A stretch of DNA of 64,000 bases from Clostridium_AD sp964467165 (GTDB lineage: Bacteria > Bacillota > Clostridia > Clostridiales > Clostridiaceae), in contig CAYXOL010000019.1 in the NCBI GenBank assembly GCA_964467165.1, positions 1 to 64,000 on the forward strand. The letters run 5' to 3'. Shown here in pieces: positions 8,634 to 17,712 of the stretch. Under the pieces are notes generated by a model. It ran no database searches. It was not told where the DNA came from and worked only from the letters and a program-made list of their open reading frames with translations. The position numbers were made by a program, and so were the translations under genes. The first letter of the stretch is position 1. Every line of letters starts with the position of its first letter.

Positions 8634-9893
8634 TTAAAACCTAACTCTCTCTATATCTGCACCAAGCCCTTTTAATTTCTCTTCTATAGAAACGTATCCT
8701 CTATCAATATGATATATATCATTAATTATAGTTGAGCCCTCTGCAGTAAGACCTGCAAGGATTAGTGCTGCTCCAGCTCTTAAATCCGTAGCTGTCACTT
8801 CCGAGCCTGTAAATGTATCTATCCCTTCTACAACAGCACTTCTACCATCTATCCTTATATTTGCCCCCATCCTCTTTAGCTCTACAGCTTGCATAAATCT
8901 ATTTTCAAATATAGTTTCTGTAATTATACTTGTACCTTTTACTGTACATAGTAAACTCATCATCTGAGCTTGCATATCTGTAGGAAATCCTGGATATGGC
9001 ATAGTCTTTATATCTACTGGGTTTAACTTTTTCCTTCCATCAACTATTATGCTATTTTTATTAAATTCCATTACAACTCCCATTTCTGTAAGTTTTGCTA
9101 TTATTGGTTTTAAATGAAGCTCATCAACGCCATTAATTTTAATTAAGCTCTTTGTCATTGCAGCAGTTATCATAAATGTGCCTGCCTCAATCCTGTCATG
9201 TATGGGCTTGTAAACAACTTCTTTAAAATCTTTAACTCCTATAATTCTTATGGTATCTGTTCCTTCACCATTTATTTGCGCCCCCATAGCCCTTAAAAAT
9301 CTTGCTAAATCTACAATTTCTGGTTCTTCAGCCGCATTACCTATTACCGTTTCTCCATCCGCCAGTGTCGCTGCCATCATTATATTTTCTGTAGCGCCTA
9401 CGGAAGGATAATCTAAGTATATGTTGTTGCCCCTTAGTTTCTTTGCTTTTGCTTCCACGTATCCGTGGCCCACTGATATATCTGCCCCCAGCGCTGCAAG
9501 TCCTTTTAAGTGAAGATCAATGGGCCTAGTTCCAATATTGCATCCCCCTGGCAAAGAAATTTTGAATGTTCCAAACCTGCCAAGCATTGGACCCATTATT
9601 AAAAATGATGCTCTCATTTTTCGTACCAATTCATCATTAGCATTATTATCAAATAAGTTTGCAGCATTAATTTTAATATTCCTATTTATTCTGTCAATGC
9701 TAACACTTGCTTTAAGAGATTTCATTACTTCACAAATTACAAAAACATCCTCAAGCATAGGAGCATTTTCAATGGTACAATTATTACCATTTAATATGGT
9801 TGCTACAAGTATAGGAAGCACAGAATTTTTAGCTGAACTAATATTCACTTCACCTTGTAATTTCTTCCCACCTTTTATGACTAATTTATCCAT
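8634..9893 (-). CDS. murA: UDP-N-acetylglucosamine 1-carboxyvinyltransferase
   Basis: 419 aa, full length. It transfers enolpyruvate from PEP to UDP-GlcNAc, the first committed step of peptidoglycan synthesis, in the cytoplasm. The N-terminal KNSVLP lysine motif is present, as is the loop PGGCNIGTRPIDLHL with the catalytic Cys that fosfomycin alkylates. Two inside-out alpha/beta domains are implied by length. GGAGG precedes the ATG. Firmicutes often have two MurA paralogues; the copy beside spoIID and ywmB is the one usually linked to sporulation gene order. Confidence 0.94.
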   Translation of the reverse strand: MDKLVIKGGKKLQGEVNISSAKNSVLPILVATILNGNNCTIENAPMLEDVFVICEVMKSLKASVSIDRINRNIKINAANLFDNNANDELVRKMRASFLIMGPMLGRFGTFKISLPGGCNIGTRPIDLHLKGLAALGADISVGHGYVEAKAKKLRGNNIYLDYPSVGATENIMMAATLADGETVIGNAAEEPEIVDLARFLRAMGAQINGEGTDTIRIIGVKDFKEVVYKPIHDRIEAGTFMITAAMTKSLIKINGVDELHLKPIIAKLTEMGVVMEFNKNSIIVDGRKKLNPVDIKTMPYPGFPTDMQAQMMSLLCTVKGTSIITETIFENRFMQAVELKRMGANIRIDGRSAVVEGIDTFTGSEVTATDLRAGAALILAGLTAEGSTIINDIYHIDRGYVSIEEKLKGLGADIERVRF

Positions 9894-9920
9894 TTTTTTC
9901 CTCCATTATATTGTTGGTTT

Positions 9921-10640
9921 TTAGTAAGTCGTAATTATTTCAGGTGTACCTATGATAATGTACCTTCCAGATGAATAATTACATACCGCATAATTAAAAT
10001 CAATTACCTTGTTATTGTCTAACTTGCTACCGTATTTTTTTGTATATGCTACAGTACTTAGGCCATTATTTACACTCACAGTCTCAATATTTGAAGTTCC
10101 ATAATATTTTAAAATTTTTATTATACTCTCATTAACGTCATAAATAGTATTGTTAACTACACTTGGAACATCCTCTCCCATTTTTGCCTTGAGATATTGA
10201 AAATATTCAATATCTTCACTGAATCTGGAAGTAGCCCTACTAACTTTATCTTTAAGAGATTTTAACCCGTTTTGATTATCAATCTCCATTATGTTTATTG
10301 TTATGACATCCTCATTATTGCACTTTATCCCTTCTACATATCCCGTAAGATTTTCATCTGAAAAATCTACACAATACGAATCTTCTTTTTGATAAACAGT
10401 TAATTTTGACCGGTCACTAATAAACCCTAAATTTCCAATTAAGCAGTTACAAACTTCTTTGATATCCTCCTCAGTTTTAAAAGATGCTTTCAATCCATAT
10501 TCTACAGTTTTGCTTTCAGTTTCTATCAATATTTGCTCAAATAAATCCACCTTCTCCTGTGCATTTGACAATATAACATTAATTTGAAAAATAATTTGGC
10601 ATAATACTATACACAAAAGCGCAACACTTTTTCTTTTCAT
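9921..10640 (-). CDS. ywmB: YwmB-family secreted protein (TATA-box-binding-like fold)
   Basis: 239 aa from the ATG at 10640, which has AGGGGGA 4-5 bp upstream; an earlier in-frame ATG at 10661 lacks a site. It has an N-terminal signal peptide (VALLCIVLCQIIFQINVIL, ending near SNAQE). The rest agrees with the YwmB family, named for its fold. The function is unknown. The ywmB-murA-spoIID order is conserved in Firmicutes, so a role in envelope or sporulation is plausible but unproved. Confidence 0.75.
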   Translation of the reverse strand: MKRKSVALLCIVLCQIIFQINVILSNAQEKVDLFEQILIETESKTVEYGLKASFKTEEDIKEVCNCLIGNLGFISDRSKLTVYQKEDSYCVDFSDENLTGYVEGIKCNNEDVITINIMEIDNQNGLKSLKDKVSRATSRFSEDIEYFQYLKAKMGEDVPSVVNNTIYDVNESIIKILKYYGTSNIETVSVNNGLSTVAYTKKYGSKLDNNKVIDFNYAVCNYSSGRYIIIGTPEIITTY

Positions 10641-10932
10641 TTTTATCCCCCTACCCTTCATTTCAATTCTTGACCATAACTTGGTTTTTTATTCTATAAA
10701 TAATGGATTTTAAATAATATTGCTATTAATAAAATCATCCCTCAGCACAAATGTGAAGAGGGTTATTCCATTCATTATAGGTAGAGGTAATTCAAACTTC
10801 TATTTTGCTATAAGGCTATTCTCTATATTATTAATATATAAAACTTTAATCAAAATGTGCTTAAAAAAATTTAACTACATTTCAGAAGGAAAAACACACA
10901 CTTTTATAAGTGTGTGTCACATATTTAAACAC
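10641..10932. other. intergenic region between atp operon end and ywmB
   Basis: No convincing gene. It contains a perfect 10-bp hairpin, ACACACACTT (10894-10903) and AAGTGTGTGT (10908-10917) with a 4-nt loop, just beyond the atp terminator. A 91-codon plus-strand frame here has no ribosome site and low-complexity hydrophobic composition. Confidence 0.45.
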
Positions 10933-10965
10933 AAAAAAGGAGATAAATTAATATCTCCTTTTTTT
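10933..10965 (-). terminator. terminator of the atp operon
   Basis: AAAAAAGGAGATA (10933-10945) pairs with TATCTCCTTTTTT (10952-10964). A-rich on the left and T-rich on the right, it can work in both directions. It ends 5 bp from the atpC stop. Confidence 0.85.
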
Positions 10966-10969
10966 ATAT

Positions 10970-11368
10970 TTATCCTTTTGTCTTCAACCTCATAACTGCT
11001 CTTAAAATCGCATCTTCTGTCCTTTTAAGATCCATTCCATCCTTATGAAGCAATCTTTCCTCTGCTCTTTCTTTAGCCTTTCTTGCTCTTTCTACATCTA
11101 TATCCTCTGGCCATTCGCAAGCATTGCATAACAGTTCTACTTCACCTTTTTTTACTACTAGAGCCCCCGTGGATGTAAAGGCTTTTAACTCTTTCCCATC
11201 TACCTGTATAAACGTAGTAATCGTAGATTTTAATGGAGATACCATAGGAACGTGATTGGCAAGAATACCTATTCTACCCTCCGTACTCTCCGTGTTCAAA
11301 CTAAGAATTTCACCACTATAAAACTCTTTTTCTGGAGTATGTATAGTAAGCTTTATATGATTTTCCAT
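10970..11368 (-). CDS. atpC: ATP synthase F1 epsilon subunit
   Basis: 132 aa from the ATG at 11368, preceded by GAAAGG; the ATG at 11395 has no site and would add a tail foreign to the family. The N-terminal beta-sandwich (LTIHTPEKEFYSGEI, GRIGILANHVPMVSPL) and the C-terminal helical pair (ERARKAKERAEERLL) match AtpC. It joins the central stalk and regulates hydrolysis. Last gene of the operon. Confidence 0.95.
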   Translation of the reverse strand: MENHIKLTIHTPEKEFYSGEILSLNTESTEGRIGILANHVPMVSPLKSTITTFIQVDGKELKAFTSTGALVVKKGEVELLCNACEWPEDIDVERARKAKERAEERLLHKDGMDLKRTEDAILRAVMRLKTKG

Positions 11369-11410
11369 ATTAAACACTGACCTTTCATTGCACATATTCT
11401 TGAAAATAAT

Positions 11411-12808
11411 TTAATCTTTAGCCATATTTTTTGCTTTTTCTACTGCCTCTTCTATAGAACCAACAAACATAAATGCTGCTTCTGGTAATTTGTCGTGCTT
11501 TCCCTCAAGTATTTCTTTAAATCCCCTTACTGTCTCTTTTACAGGTACGAATTTGCCCTTCATTCCTGTAAATTGCTCCGCTACAGTAAATGGTTGAGAT
11601 AAAAATCTTTGAACCTTTCTAGCCCTCAGTACCACTGTTTTATCTTCTTCAGATAATTCATCTATCCCCAGTATTGCAATAATATCTTGAAGTTCCTTGT
11701 ACCTTTCAAGTATATGTCTAACTCTTATTGTAACATCATAGTGTTCCCTTCCAATTATCCTAGGATCAAGCATTGTGGAAGTAGATTCTAGCGGGTCAAC
11801 TGCTGGATATATACCAAGCTCAACTATCCCACGAGAAAGCACTGTAGTCGCATCAAGATGACTAAATGTAGTGGCAGGCGCAGGATCTGTCAAATCATCT
11901 GCCGGTACATATACAGCCTGCACCGATGTTATAGATCCCTGTTTTGTAGAAGTAATCCTCTCTTGCAATTGTCCCATTTCCGTAGCAAGTGTCGGTTGAT
12001 ATCCAACCGCACTTGGTATTCTACCAAGTAGAGCCGACACCTCCGATCCCGCTTGTGTAAATCTAAATATATTATCTATAAATAACAATACATCTTGGCC
12101 CTGATCTCTAAAATATTCACACATTGTAAGACCAGTTAGTGCAACTCGCATTCTAGCTCCAGGCGGTTCATTCATCTGCCCAAAAACTAGTGCTGTTTTA
12201 GATATAACTCCTGACTCTTTCATTTCATTATAAAGATCATTACCTTCACGAGTACGCTCTCCAACTCCAGTAAATACGGAAAGACCGTTATGTTCTTTTG
12301 CAATATTATTCATAAGTTCTTGAATAAGTACCGTTTTACCAACTCCCGCTCCACCAAAAAGACCAATTTTACCGCCCTTTTGATATGGTGCTATTAAGTC
12401 AATTACTTTAATACCTGTTTCAAAAACTTCTGGTTCAACGGATTGTTCTTCAAAAGTTGGAGCCAACCTATGAATAGGCATATAAGTATCCACCTTAACT
12501 TCTCCCATTTCATCAATAGGCTTTCCAAGGACATTGAATAGCCTTCCTAGCACTATATTTCCAACGGGAACTGTTATTGGATTTCCTGTGTCAAGAGCCT
12601 CTAGCCCTCGCCTTAAACCTTCTGTGCTTTCCATAGCTATTGATCTTATAATATCATCACCGATATGTTGCTCAACCTCAGCTATAACAACTCTATCATC
12701 CATTTGAATTTCAATGCAGTTGTAAATATTAGGAAGACTATCTGAGTCAAACTTTATATCTATAACAGGCCCTATTATTTGTACTACTTTCCCTATATGT
12801 CCTGGCAC
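11411..12808 (-). CDS. atpD: ATP synthase F1 beta subunit
   Basis: 465 aa from a GTG at 12808. Catalytic subunit, with P-loop GGAGVGKTVL, the GERTREG segment, and LLFIDNIFRF as Walker B. An in-frame GTG also lies at 12817, but AGGAG is almost touching it and sits 8 bp before the GTG at 12808, so I prefer the latter. It follows atpG by 15 bp. Confidence 0.96.
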   Translation of the reverse strand: MPGHIGKVVQIIGPVIDIKFDSDSLPNIYNCIEIQMDDRVVIAEVEQHIGDDIIRSIAMESTEGLRRGLEALDTGNPITVPVGNIVLGRLFNVLGKPIDEMGEVKVDTYMPIHRLAPTFEEQSVEPEVFETGIKVIDLIAPYQKGGKIGLFGGAGVGKTVLIQELMNNIAKEHNGLSVFTGVGERTREGNDLYNEMKESGVISKTALVFGQMNEPPGARMRVALTGLTMCEYFRDQGQDVLLFIDNIFRFTQAGSEVSALLGRIPSAVGYQPTLATEMGQLQERITSTKQGSITSVQAVYVPADDLTDPAPATTFSHLDATTVLSRGIVELGIYPAVDPLESTSTMLDPRIIGREHYDVTIRVRHILERYKELQDIIAILGIDELSEEDKTVVLRARKVQRFLSQPFTVAEQFTGMKGKFVPVKETVRGFKEILEGKHDKLPEAAFMFVGSIEEAVEKAKNMAKD

Positions 12809-12823
12809 TTTCCTCACTCCTTT

Positions 12824-13678
12824 TTACCTTTGAGCTTGCGCCCCTCCAACTATTTCTGAAATTTCTTGTGTAATGGCACTTTGTCTAATTCTATTATAAC
12901 TTAACTTAAGTTTATCAAGTATATCATTAGCGTTATTAGTTGCTGATCCCATAGCCTCCATTCTAGCCCTGTGTTCACTCGCTTTAGAATGTAGCAATGA
13001 ATTAAACATTTTACTGTTTAAAAATAATGCCGTAATGTCATCCAATGCTTTCTCATCTATGGCATCAGTATTTACATAATCCTCGATACTATTTTCTTCA
13101 TTTGAGGAAGTTAAAGGGAGCATTTTTTCAATTTTAACTTCATTTTTCAAAGCTGAAATAAGTTTTTTATAAACAATATAAACTTCACCTACTTCTCCAC
13201 TTGTAAACATACTAAGTACATGATTAATAATAGTAGTTACTTCCTTTAAACAAGGCGGTTCTGAATTTTCTACATATTCAGCCACAGTTTCAATATTAAG
13301 CTTTTTAAATATAGCTCTCCCCTTTTGACCTACGACAATCACATCGCAATCTTCCTCATTTGCTTTTAAGTTCTCTTTAATTTCATTCACTATGGACCAA
13401 TTAAATCCGCCACAAAGACCAGTGTCTGAGGTCAATACAACATACAGCTTTTTGCCGCTATTATTCCCTCTTATATAGATATTATCACCTTCGTAATTAT
13501 CCAAAACTTTCACAATAGCTTCATCCAACCTGTTTAGATAGTTATTGCTAATATCTACTTTATCTTTTATTTTTTTATATTTAGATGTGGCAACTAGGCC
13601 CATGGCTCTGGTGATTTTTGTAGTGTTTGTTATGGATTTTATTCTCCTCTTAATGGCAACAAGCCCCATACCTGCCAT
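12824..13678 (-). CDS. atpG: ATP synthase F1 gamma subunit
   Basis: 284 aa. Central rotor shaft. N-terminal helix MGLVAIKRRIKSITNTTKITRAM and C-terminal helix YNRIRQSAITQEISEIVGGA are the conserved coiled-coil parts; TSDTGLCGGFN is the central motif. GAGGAGAGGTG precedes the ATG. A stable hairpin lies directly upstream of that site, in the atpA-atpG gap. Confidence 0.96.
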   Translation of the reverse strand: MAGMGLVAIKRRIKSITNTTKITRAMGLVATSKYKKIKDKVDISNNYLNRLDEAIVKVLDNYEGDNIYIRGNNSGKKLYVVLTSDTGLCGGFNWSIVNEIKENLKANEEDCDVIVVGQKGRAIFKKLNIETVAEYVENSEPPCLKEVTTIINHVLSMFTSGEVGEVYIVYKKLISALKNEVKIEKMLPLTSSNEENSIEDYVNTDAIDEKALDDITALFLNSKMFNSLLHSKASEHRARMEAMGSATNNANDILDKLKLSYNRIRQSAITQEISEIVGGAQAQR

Positions 13679-13693
13679 GTTTCACCTCTCCTC

Positions 13694-13719
13694 AGCCTTC
13701 ACAAATACATGTGAAGGCT
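13694..13719 (-). other. intercistronic hairpin upstream of atpG
   Basis: Perfect 10-bp inverted repeat AGCCTTCACA (13694-13703) and TGTGAAGGCT (13710-13719), loop 6 nt, in the 92-bp gap between atpA and atpG. It sits immediately upstream of the atpG ribosome site and has no T-run. It could be an mRNA processing or stability element or modulate atpG translation. Confidence 0.55.
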
Positions 13720-13770
13720 ATTAATTATCACCTAAAGATGCTGTATTAACTATTTTTTTGTGAAATATGG

Positions 13771-15288
13771 TTAATACTTTTCAATTGAGAATATTTTTTT
13801 AAACTCTTCTATAGCTTCAATAAGTTGCGCCTTTAATTCATCATCAAGTTTAGCATTATCTAAAATTGTTTTGCCTATTTCTCTATGATGTGTATCCATA
13901 AACTCCAGGAATTCACTCTCGAATCTAGTTATTTGATGTACTGGAATATCGGTAAGGTAATTATTTGTTCCAGCAAAGAAAATCATAACTTGCTTTTCTA
14001 CTGCCATTGGCATATATTGATCTTGCTTTAAAATTTCTATTAACCTTTTTCCTTTTTCAAGTCTCATTTTCGCATCCGCATCAAGATCCGTACCAAATTG
14101 AGCAAAAGCCGCAAGTTCTCTATATTGTGCAAGTTCTAGTCTCAAAGTTCCAGTAACTTGTTTCATAGCTTTTATTTGAGCATTTCCGCCAACTCTTGAT
14201 ACTGATATTCCAGCATTAACAGCAGGTCTTTGACCTGAATGAAAAAGTTCTGCCTCAAGAAATATTTGTCCATCTGTTATAGATATAACATTAGTTGGTA
14301 TATATGCAGTAACGTCCCCTGCAAGTGTTTCTATAATAGGAAGGGCTGTTAATGATCCCCCGCCTAATTTATCCGAAAGTTTTGCTGCTCTTTCCAGTAG
14401 TCTTGAATGAATATAAAATATATCTCCAGGATAAGCTTCTCTGCCTGGCGGTCTACGAAGTAATAGCGACATAGCTCTATAGGCTACAGCGTGCTTAGAT
14501 AAATCATCATAAATTATCAATACATTCTTTCCATTATGCATAAAGTATTCTCCCATACTACATCCGGCATAAGGAGCCAAATACTGCAATGGTGATGAGT
14601 GAGAAGCTGTGGAAGCCACAACTATTGTATAATCCAAAGCCCCCATTTCAGATAATGTATTAACGGTATGCGCAACAGTAGATTGCTTTTGACCAATGGC
14701 AACATATATACATATTACATCTTTGCCCTTCTGATTTAAAATAGTATCTATAGTTAATGCTGTTTTACCTGTTTGCCTGTCACCAATTATAAGTTCTCTT
14801 TGACCTCTTCCAATTGGGACCATGGAGTCTATTGATTTTATACCTGTCTGAAGGGGTACTTTAACTGATTGTCTTTCAATAACTCCAGGTGCTTCTACCT
14901 CTACCGGCCTTGTCTCTGTAGTTTTAACTGGGCCTTTACCGTCTATCGGTACACCTAAAGCATTTACAACTCTTCCTAGTAATGCTTCTCCTACAGGAAC
15001 TTCCACCACTTTACCCGATCTTTTTACTACATCGCCTTCTTTAATTCCCTTTTCTGGTCCCAAAAGTACGCATCCAACATTGTCCTGCTCTAAATTTAGT
15101 GCCATGCCGAATACTCCATTAGGAAACTCTAAAAGTTCACCTTCCATACACTCATCTAGACCATACACTCTGGCAATTCCATCACCTATTTGAATTATGG
15201 TTCCGGAATCTACAGTGTCAATTTTCTTTTCATATCTTTCTATTTCTTTTCTTATTATGGATGTTATTTCTTCTGGTTTTATATTCAT
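13771..15288 (-). CDS. atpA: ATP synthase F1 alpha subunit
   Basis: 505 aa. Non-catalytic nucleotide-binding subunit. N-terminal barrel (IGDGIARVYGLDECMEGELL), P-loop GDRQTGKT, then LLLRRPPGREAYPGD and SVSRVGGNAQ near the end. AGAGGTGAG precedes the ATG. Located between atpH and atpG as usual. Confidence 0.97.
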   Translation of the reverse strand: MNIKPEEITSIIRKEIERYEKKIDTVDSGTIIQIGDGIARVYGLDECMEGELLEFPNGVFGMALNLEQDNVGCVLLGPEKGIKEGDVVKRSGKVVEVPVGEALLGRVVNALGVPIDGKGPVKTTETRPVEVEAPGVIERQSVKVPLQTGIKSIDSMVPIGRGQRELIIGDRQTGKTALTIDTILNQKGKDVICIYVAIGQKQSTVAHTVNTLSEMGALDYTIVVASTASHSSPLQYLAPYAGCSMGEYFMHNGKNVLIIYDDLSKHAVAYRAMSLLLRRPPGREAYPGDIFYIHSRLLERAAKLSDKLGGGSLTALPIIETLAGDVTAYIPTNVISITDGQIFLEAELFHSGQRPAVNAGISVSRVGGNAQIKAMKQVTGTLRLELAQYRELAAFAQFGTDLDADAKMRLEKGKRLIEILKQDQYMPMAVEKQVMIFFAGTNNYLTDIPVHQITRFESEFLEFMDTHHREIGKTILDNAKLDDELKAQLIEAIEEFKKIFSIEKY

Positions 15289-15304
15289 AAACTCACCTCT
15301 ATTC

Positions 15305-15838
15305 CTATTTAAACATTAATTTTTTCATATCTTCTAGTTTATTTTTTATTGTGCCATCAATAACGTCATCGCCAACCCTTATATATACGCCACCTAAAAC
15401 ACTTTTATCTAGTTTTTCATCAAATATGATTTTTTTATCATACAGCTTGTATAATTTCGCACGCAAGGTCTCCCTTTCCAAATCCATAAGAGGAATCACT
15501 GTTTTAACCTCAACCAATAGTGTATTATTGCGCTCCAAATGTATTTTTTCCATTTCATTAAGTTTCTGCTCTGTAAATAATATTCTATCCTTTTCTATAA
15601 GAATAAGTAAAAAGGATAAAAGATCCTCATCAATTCTGCCCTTAAAAATTCTAATAAACATCTTCTTCTTTTGAGAGGTGCTTATTTGTGGATATTTAAT
15701 GACTTTTAGAAACTCAGTGTCATTCTTCATAAGTTTAACAATTTCCCTAAGGTCATTTAAATATTCTTCTACTTTCCCTTTTTCCTCAGCAACTGTATAT
15801 AATGCTAGTGCATATCTTTTGTCTAAGTATTCATACAT
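15305..15838 (-). CDS. atpH: ATP synthase F1 delta subunit
   Basis: 177 aa. Peripheral stalk protein linking subunit b to the top of F1. The N-terminal six-helix domain begins KRYALALYTVAEEKGKVEEY. The C-terminal conserved stretch GGVYIRVGDDVIDGTIKNKL is present. It starts 1 bp after the atpF stop, so translation is probably coupled. Confidence 0.94.
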   Translation of the reverse strand: MYEYLDKRYALALYTVAEEKGKVEEYLNDLREIVKLMKNDTEFLKVIKYPQISTSQKKKMFIRIFKGRIDEDLLSFLLILIEKDRILFTEQKLNEMEKIHLERNNTLLVEVKTVIPLMDLERETLRAKLYKLYDKKIIFDEKLDKSVLGGVYIRVGDDVIDGTIKNKLEDMKKLMFK

Positions 15839-15839
15839 A

Positions 15840-16325
15840 TCAGTTACCTACCTTAGATATAAAGTCCTCAATCAACCTTCTATGTTCTTTTTCATCTATA
15901 TGTTTTTCAAGAGCTTTTTCGGACAATATTAAAGATAAATCTATAACTTGCTTTTTAATTTCACTTTGTGCTTTTTCTTTTTCTCTTTCAATTTCAAGTC
16001 TGGACCTCTCCATAATTATCATTGATTCTTTTTTTGCTTCATCAATAATCTCTTGAGAAATCTTTTCTCCATTAACTTTATATTCTTTTACTATTTCTCT
16101 TCCCTTTACCCTTGACTCATGTAACAATCGATCTTTTTCTACCCTTGAAATTTCTGCTTTTGCTTCATCATCTTTAGCTTTCTTAATAGACGTATTTATT
16201 CCATCTAGTCTATCATCCATTATCTTATTTACCGGCTTAATTAAAAAGCGGCTTAAGATAAAAAGCAATATAATAAAATTAATTATAGTGAATATAATTT
16301 TAGATAAATCTACGCTCAAACTCAT
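15840..16325 (-). CDS. atpF: ATP synthase Fo b subunit
   Basis: 161 aa. One N-terminal membrane segment (about 9-26, IIFTIINFIILLFILSRF) followed by a long charged amphipathic helix rich in Lys and Glu that dimerises as the peripheral stalk. AAGGGGG lies about 13 bp upstream of the ATG. Confidence 0.94.
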   Translation of the reverse strand: MSLSVDLSKIIFTIINFIILLFILSRFLIKPVNKIMDDRLDGINTSIKKAKDDEAKAEISRVEKDRLLHESRVKGREIVKEYKVNGEKISQEIIDEAKKESMIIMERSRLEIEREKEKAQSEIKKQVIDLSLILSEKALEKHIDEKEHRRLIEDFISKVGN

Positions 16326-16385
16326 GATCTATTAAAGCCCCCTTCAGGCCTAATTTCAAAATTATTAATTTTGATATATACCATA

Positions 16386-16622
16386 TTACTTAAATGCTAA
16401 AATTAATGCTATTAAGAAAGCATAAATAGCTGTAGCTTCCGAAAATGCGGCGCCTATAACTAATGTACTAGTAATAGCCCCTCTAGCTTCTGGTTGCCTT
16501 GCTACTCCCTCTACAGCTTTCGCTGCGGCATTCCCCGTTCCTATTCCTCCCCCTATACATCCTATTGCTGCAAGACCTGCACCTATAGCCGACAAACCTG
16601 TAATTAATGCTGTTGAATCCAT
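16386..16622 (-). CDS. atpE: ATP synthase Fo c subunit
   Basis: 78 aa from the ATG at 16622 behind AAGGAGG; the in-frame start at 16646 has no site. Two membrane helices with the polar loop AVEGVARQPEARG. The ion-carrying Glu is in SEATAIYAF. The residues that mark sodium binding in Ilyobacter-type rings (a Gln in helix 1 and a Ser after the Glu) are not seen: helix 1 reads GIGTGNAAAK and Ala follows the Glu. This favours proton coupling, by inference. Confidence 0.94.
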   Translation of the reverse strand: MDSTALITGLSAIGAGLAAIGCIGGGIGTGNAAAKAVEGVARQPEARGAITSTLVIGAAFSEATAIYAFLIALILAFK

Positions 16623-16655
16623 AAAATATTCCTCCTTATTTTTCAAAAATAAAAT

Positions 16656-17336
16656 TTAATGTTCTGCTATTACCTTTATATTAACCATTGTCAACATAAC
16701 AAATATAACCATTTGGATAAGTCCGTCGAATAAATCAAAATAAAAATGTAAGGGTATTGGTAGAATTAATTGAGCGAATATTGATAATCCGGCCAAACTT
16801 TTATATGCCAAATCTATTATTACCAACCCTGCCATCATATTTCCAAATAATCGGAAACTTAACGAAACCGGAAGCATAATTCTCTCTATAAGAGAAATTG
16901 GCAATATAAATGCATAAGGCTCAACATATCCTTTAAAATAGTGACCTAAGCCTATTTTTTTGATTGCAAACCATTGAACAACAACGAATGTTATTAAGGC
17001 TAATGCTAATGCTACACTATAATCTACGGTTGAAGGCCTAACGCCTATAAGTCCCGAAGTATTCATAAGAGATAAAAAAATTGCAAAGGTTGCTACTAAG
17101 GGTACAAAACCCATATAATCTTCACCCATATTTTCCCTAACAAGATTGTTTATGGCATCCATAACTATTTCTATTATATTTTGCTTTTTATTAGGAATTA
17201 TTTTTAAGTTTCTTGTAAAATAAATACATAAAACAGCTACTAAAAGTATTATGACCCATTGAACAACTATGCTCTGTGCAATACCAATACTGTACCCAAA
17301 TACCTTAATATGAAATAACGGGTATATTTTTTCCAT
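16656..17336 (-). CDS. atpB: ATP synthase Fo a subunit
   Basis: 226 aa from the ATG at 17336 with AAGGGAAGTG upstream; an in-frame ATG at 17354 would overlap atpI. Several membrane helices. The essential Arg is in SFRLFGNMMAG and the last helix carries QMVIFVMLTMVNIKV. It forms the ion half-channels against the c ring. It starts 4 bp after the atpI stop. Confidence 0.94.
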   Translation of the reverse strand: MEKIYPLFHIKVFGYSIGIAQSIVVQWVIILLVAVLCIYFTRNLKIIPNKKQNIIEIVMDAINNLVRENMGEDYMGFVPLVATFAIFLSLMNTSGLIGVRPSTVDYSVALALALITFVVVQWFAIKKIGLGHYFKGYVEPYAFILPISLIERIMLPVSLSFRLFGNMMAGLVIIDLAYKSLAGLSIFAQLILPIPLHFYFDLFDGLIQMVIFVMLTMVNIKVIAEH

Positions 17337-17340
17337 TAAA

Positions 17341-17712
17341 TCACTTCCCTTCAATGCCCTTATTATTTATTCCATAATATATTAAAGATATAAACTGCGA
17401 ACTATATCCGAAAATATATGCAATTATATTAAACATATTATGTCTACCAATGATGAACCCAATAATGCTTACAAAAAAAACTCTTATAAAAAACCCGAAT
17501 ACCATTATCCCTGTATTTTTTGTATTTTTATTAAAAGAATACTCTACTGTAATGCCATTAACATAAAAATTCATTAAAGCTATTATTAACCCTAATAAAA
17601 AAAATAATGCATATGATTTAGCTGTAAAATAAATCACTGCAGTAAAAACCAAAGAAACGATAAAATCATACATAAGAATTTTTTTAAACATTATTTTAAA
17701 ATCACTACCCAC
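17341..17712 (-). CDS. atpI: ATP synthase subunit I (AtpI)
   Basis: 123 aa. Four hydrophobic segments, as in AtpI/UncI proteins that precede atpB and help assemble the c ring or carry magnesium. The start is GTG at 17712 with GAGGGGAAG upstream. First gene of the operon. Identification rests on topology, size and position rather than motifs. Confidence 0.82.
   Translation of the reverse strand: MGSDFKIMFKKILMYDFIVSLVFTAVIYFTAKSYALFFLLGLIIALMNFYVNGITVEYSFNKNTKNTGIMVFGFFIRVFFVSIIGFIIGRHNMFNIIAYIFGYSSQFISLIYYGINNKGIEGK

Noticed and set aside
10720..10995. 91-codon plus-strand open frame near the atp terminator
   Set aside because: No ribosome site, runs through the terminator and the end of atpC, and has low-complexity composition.
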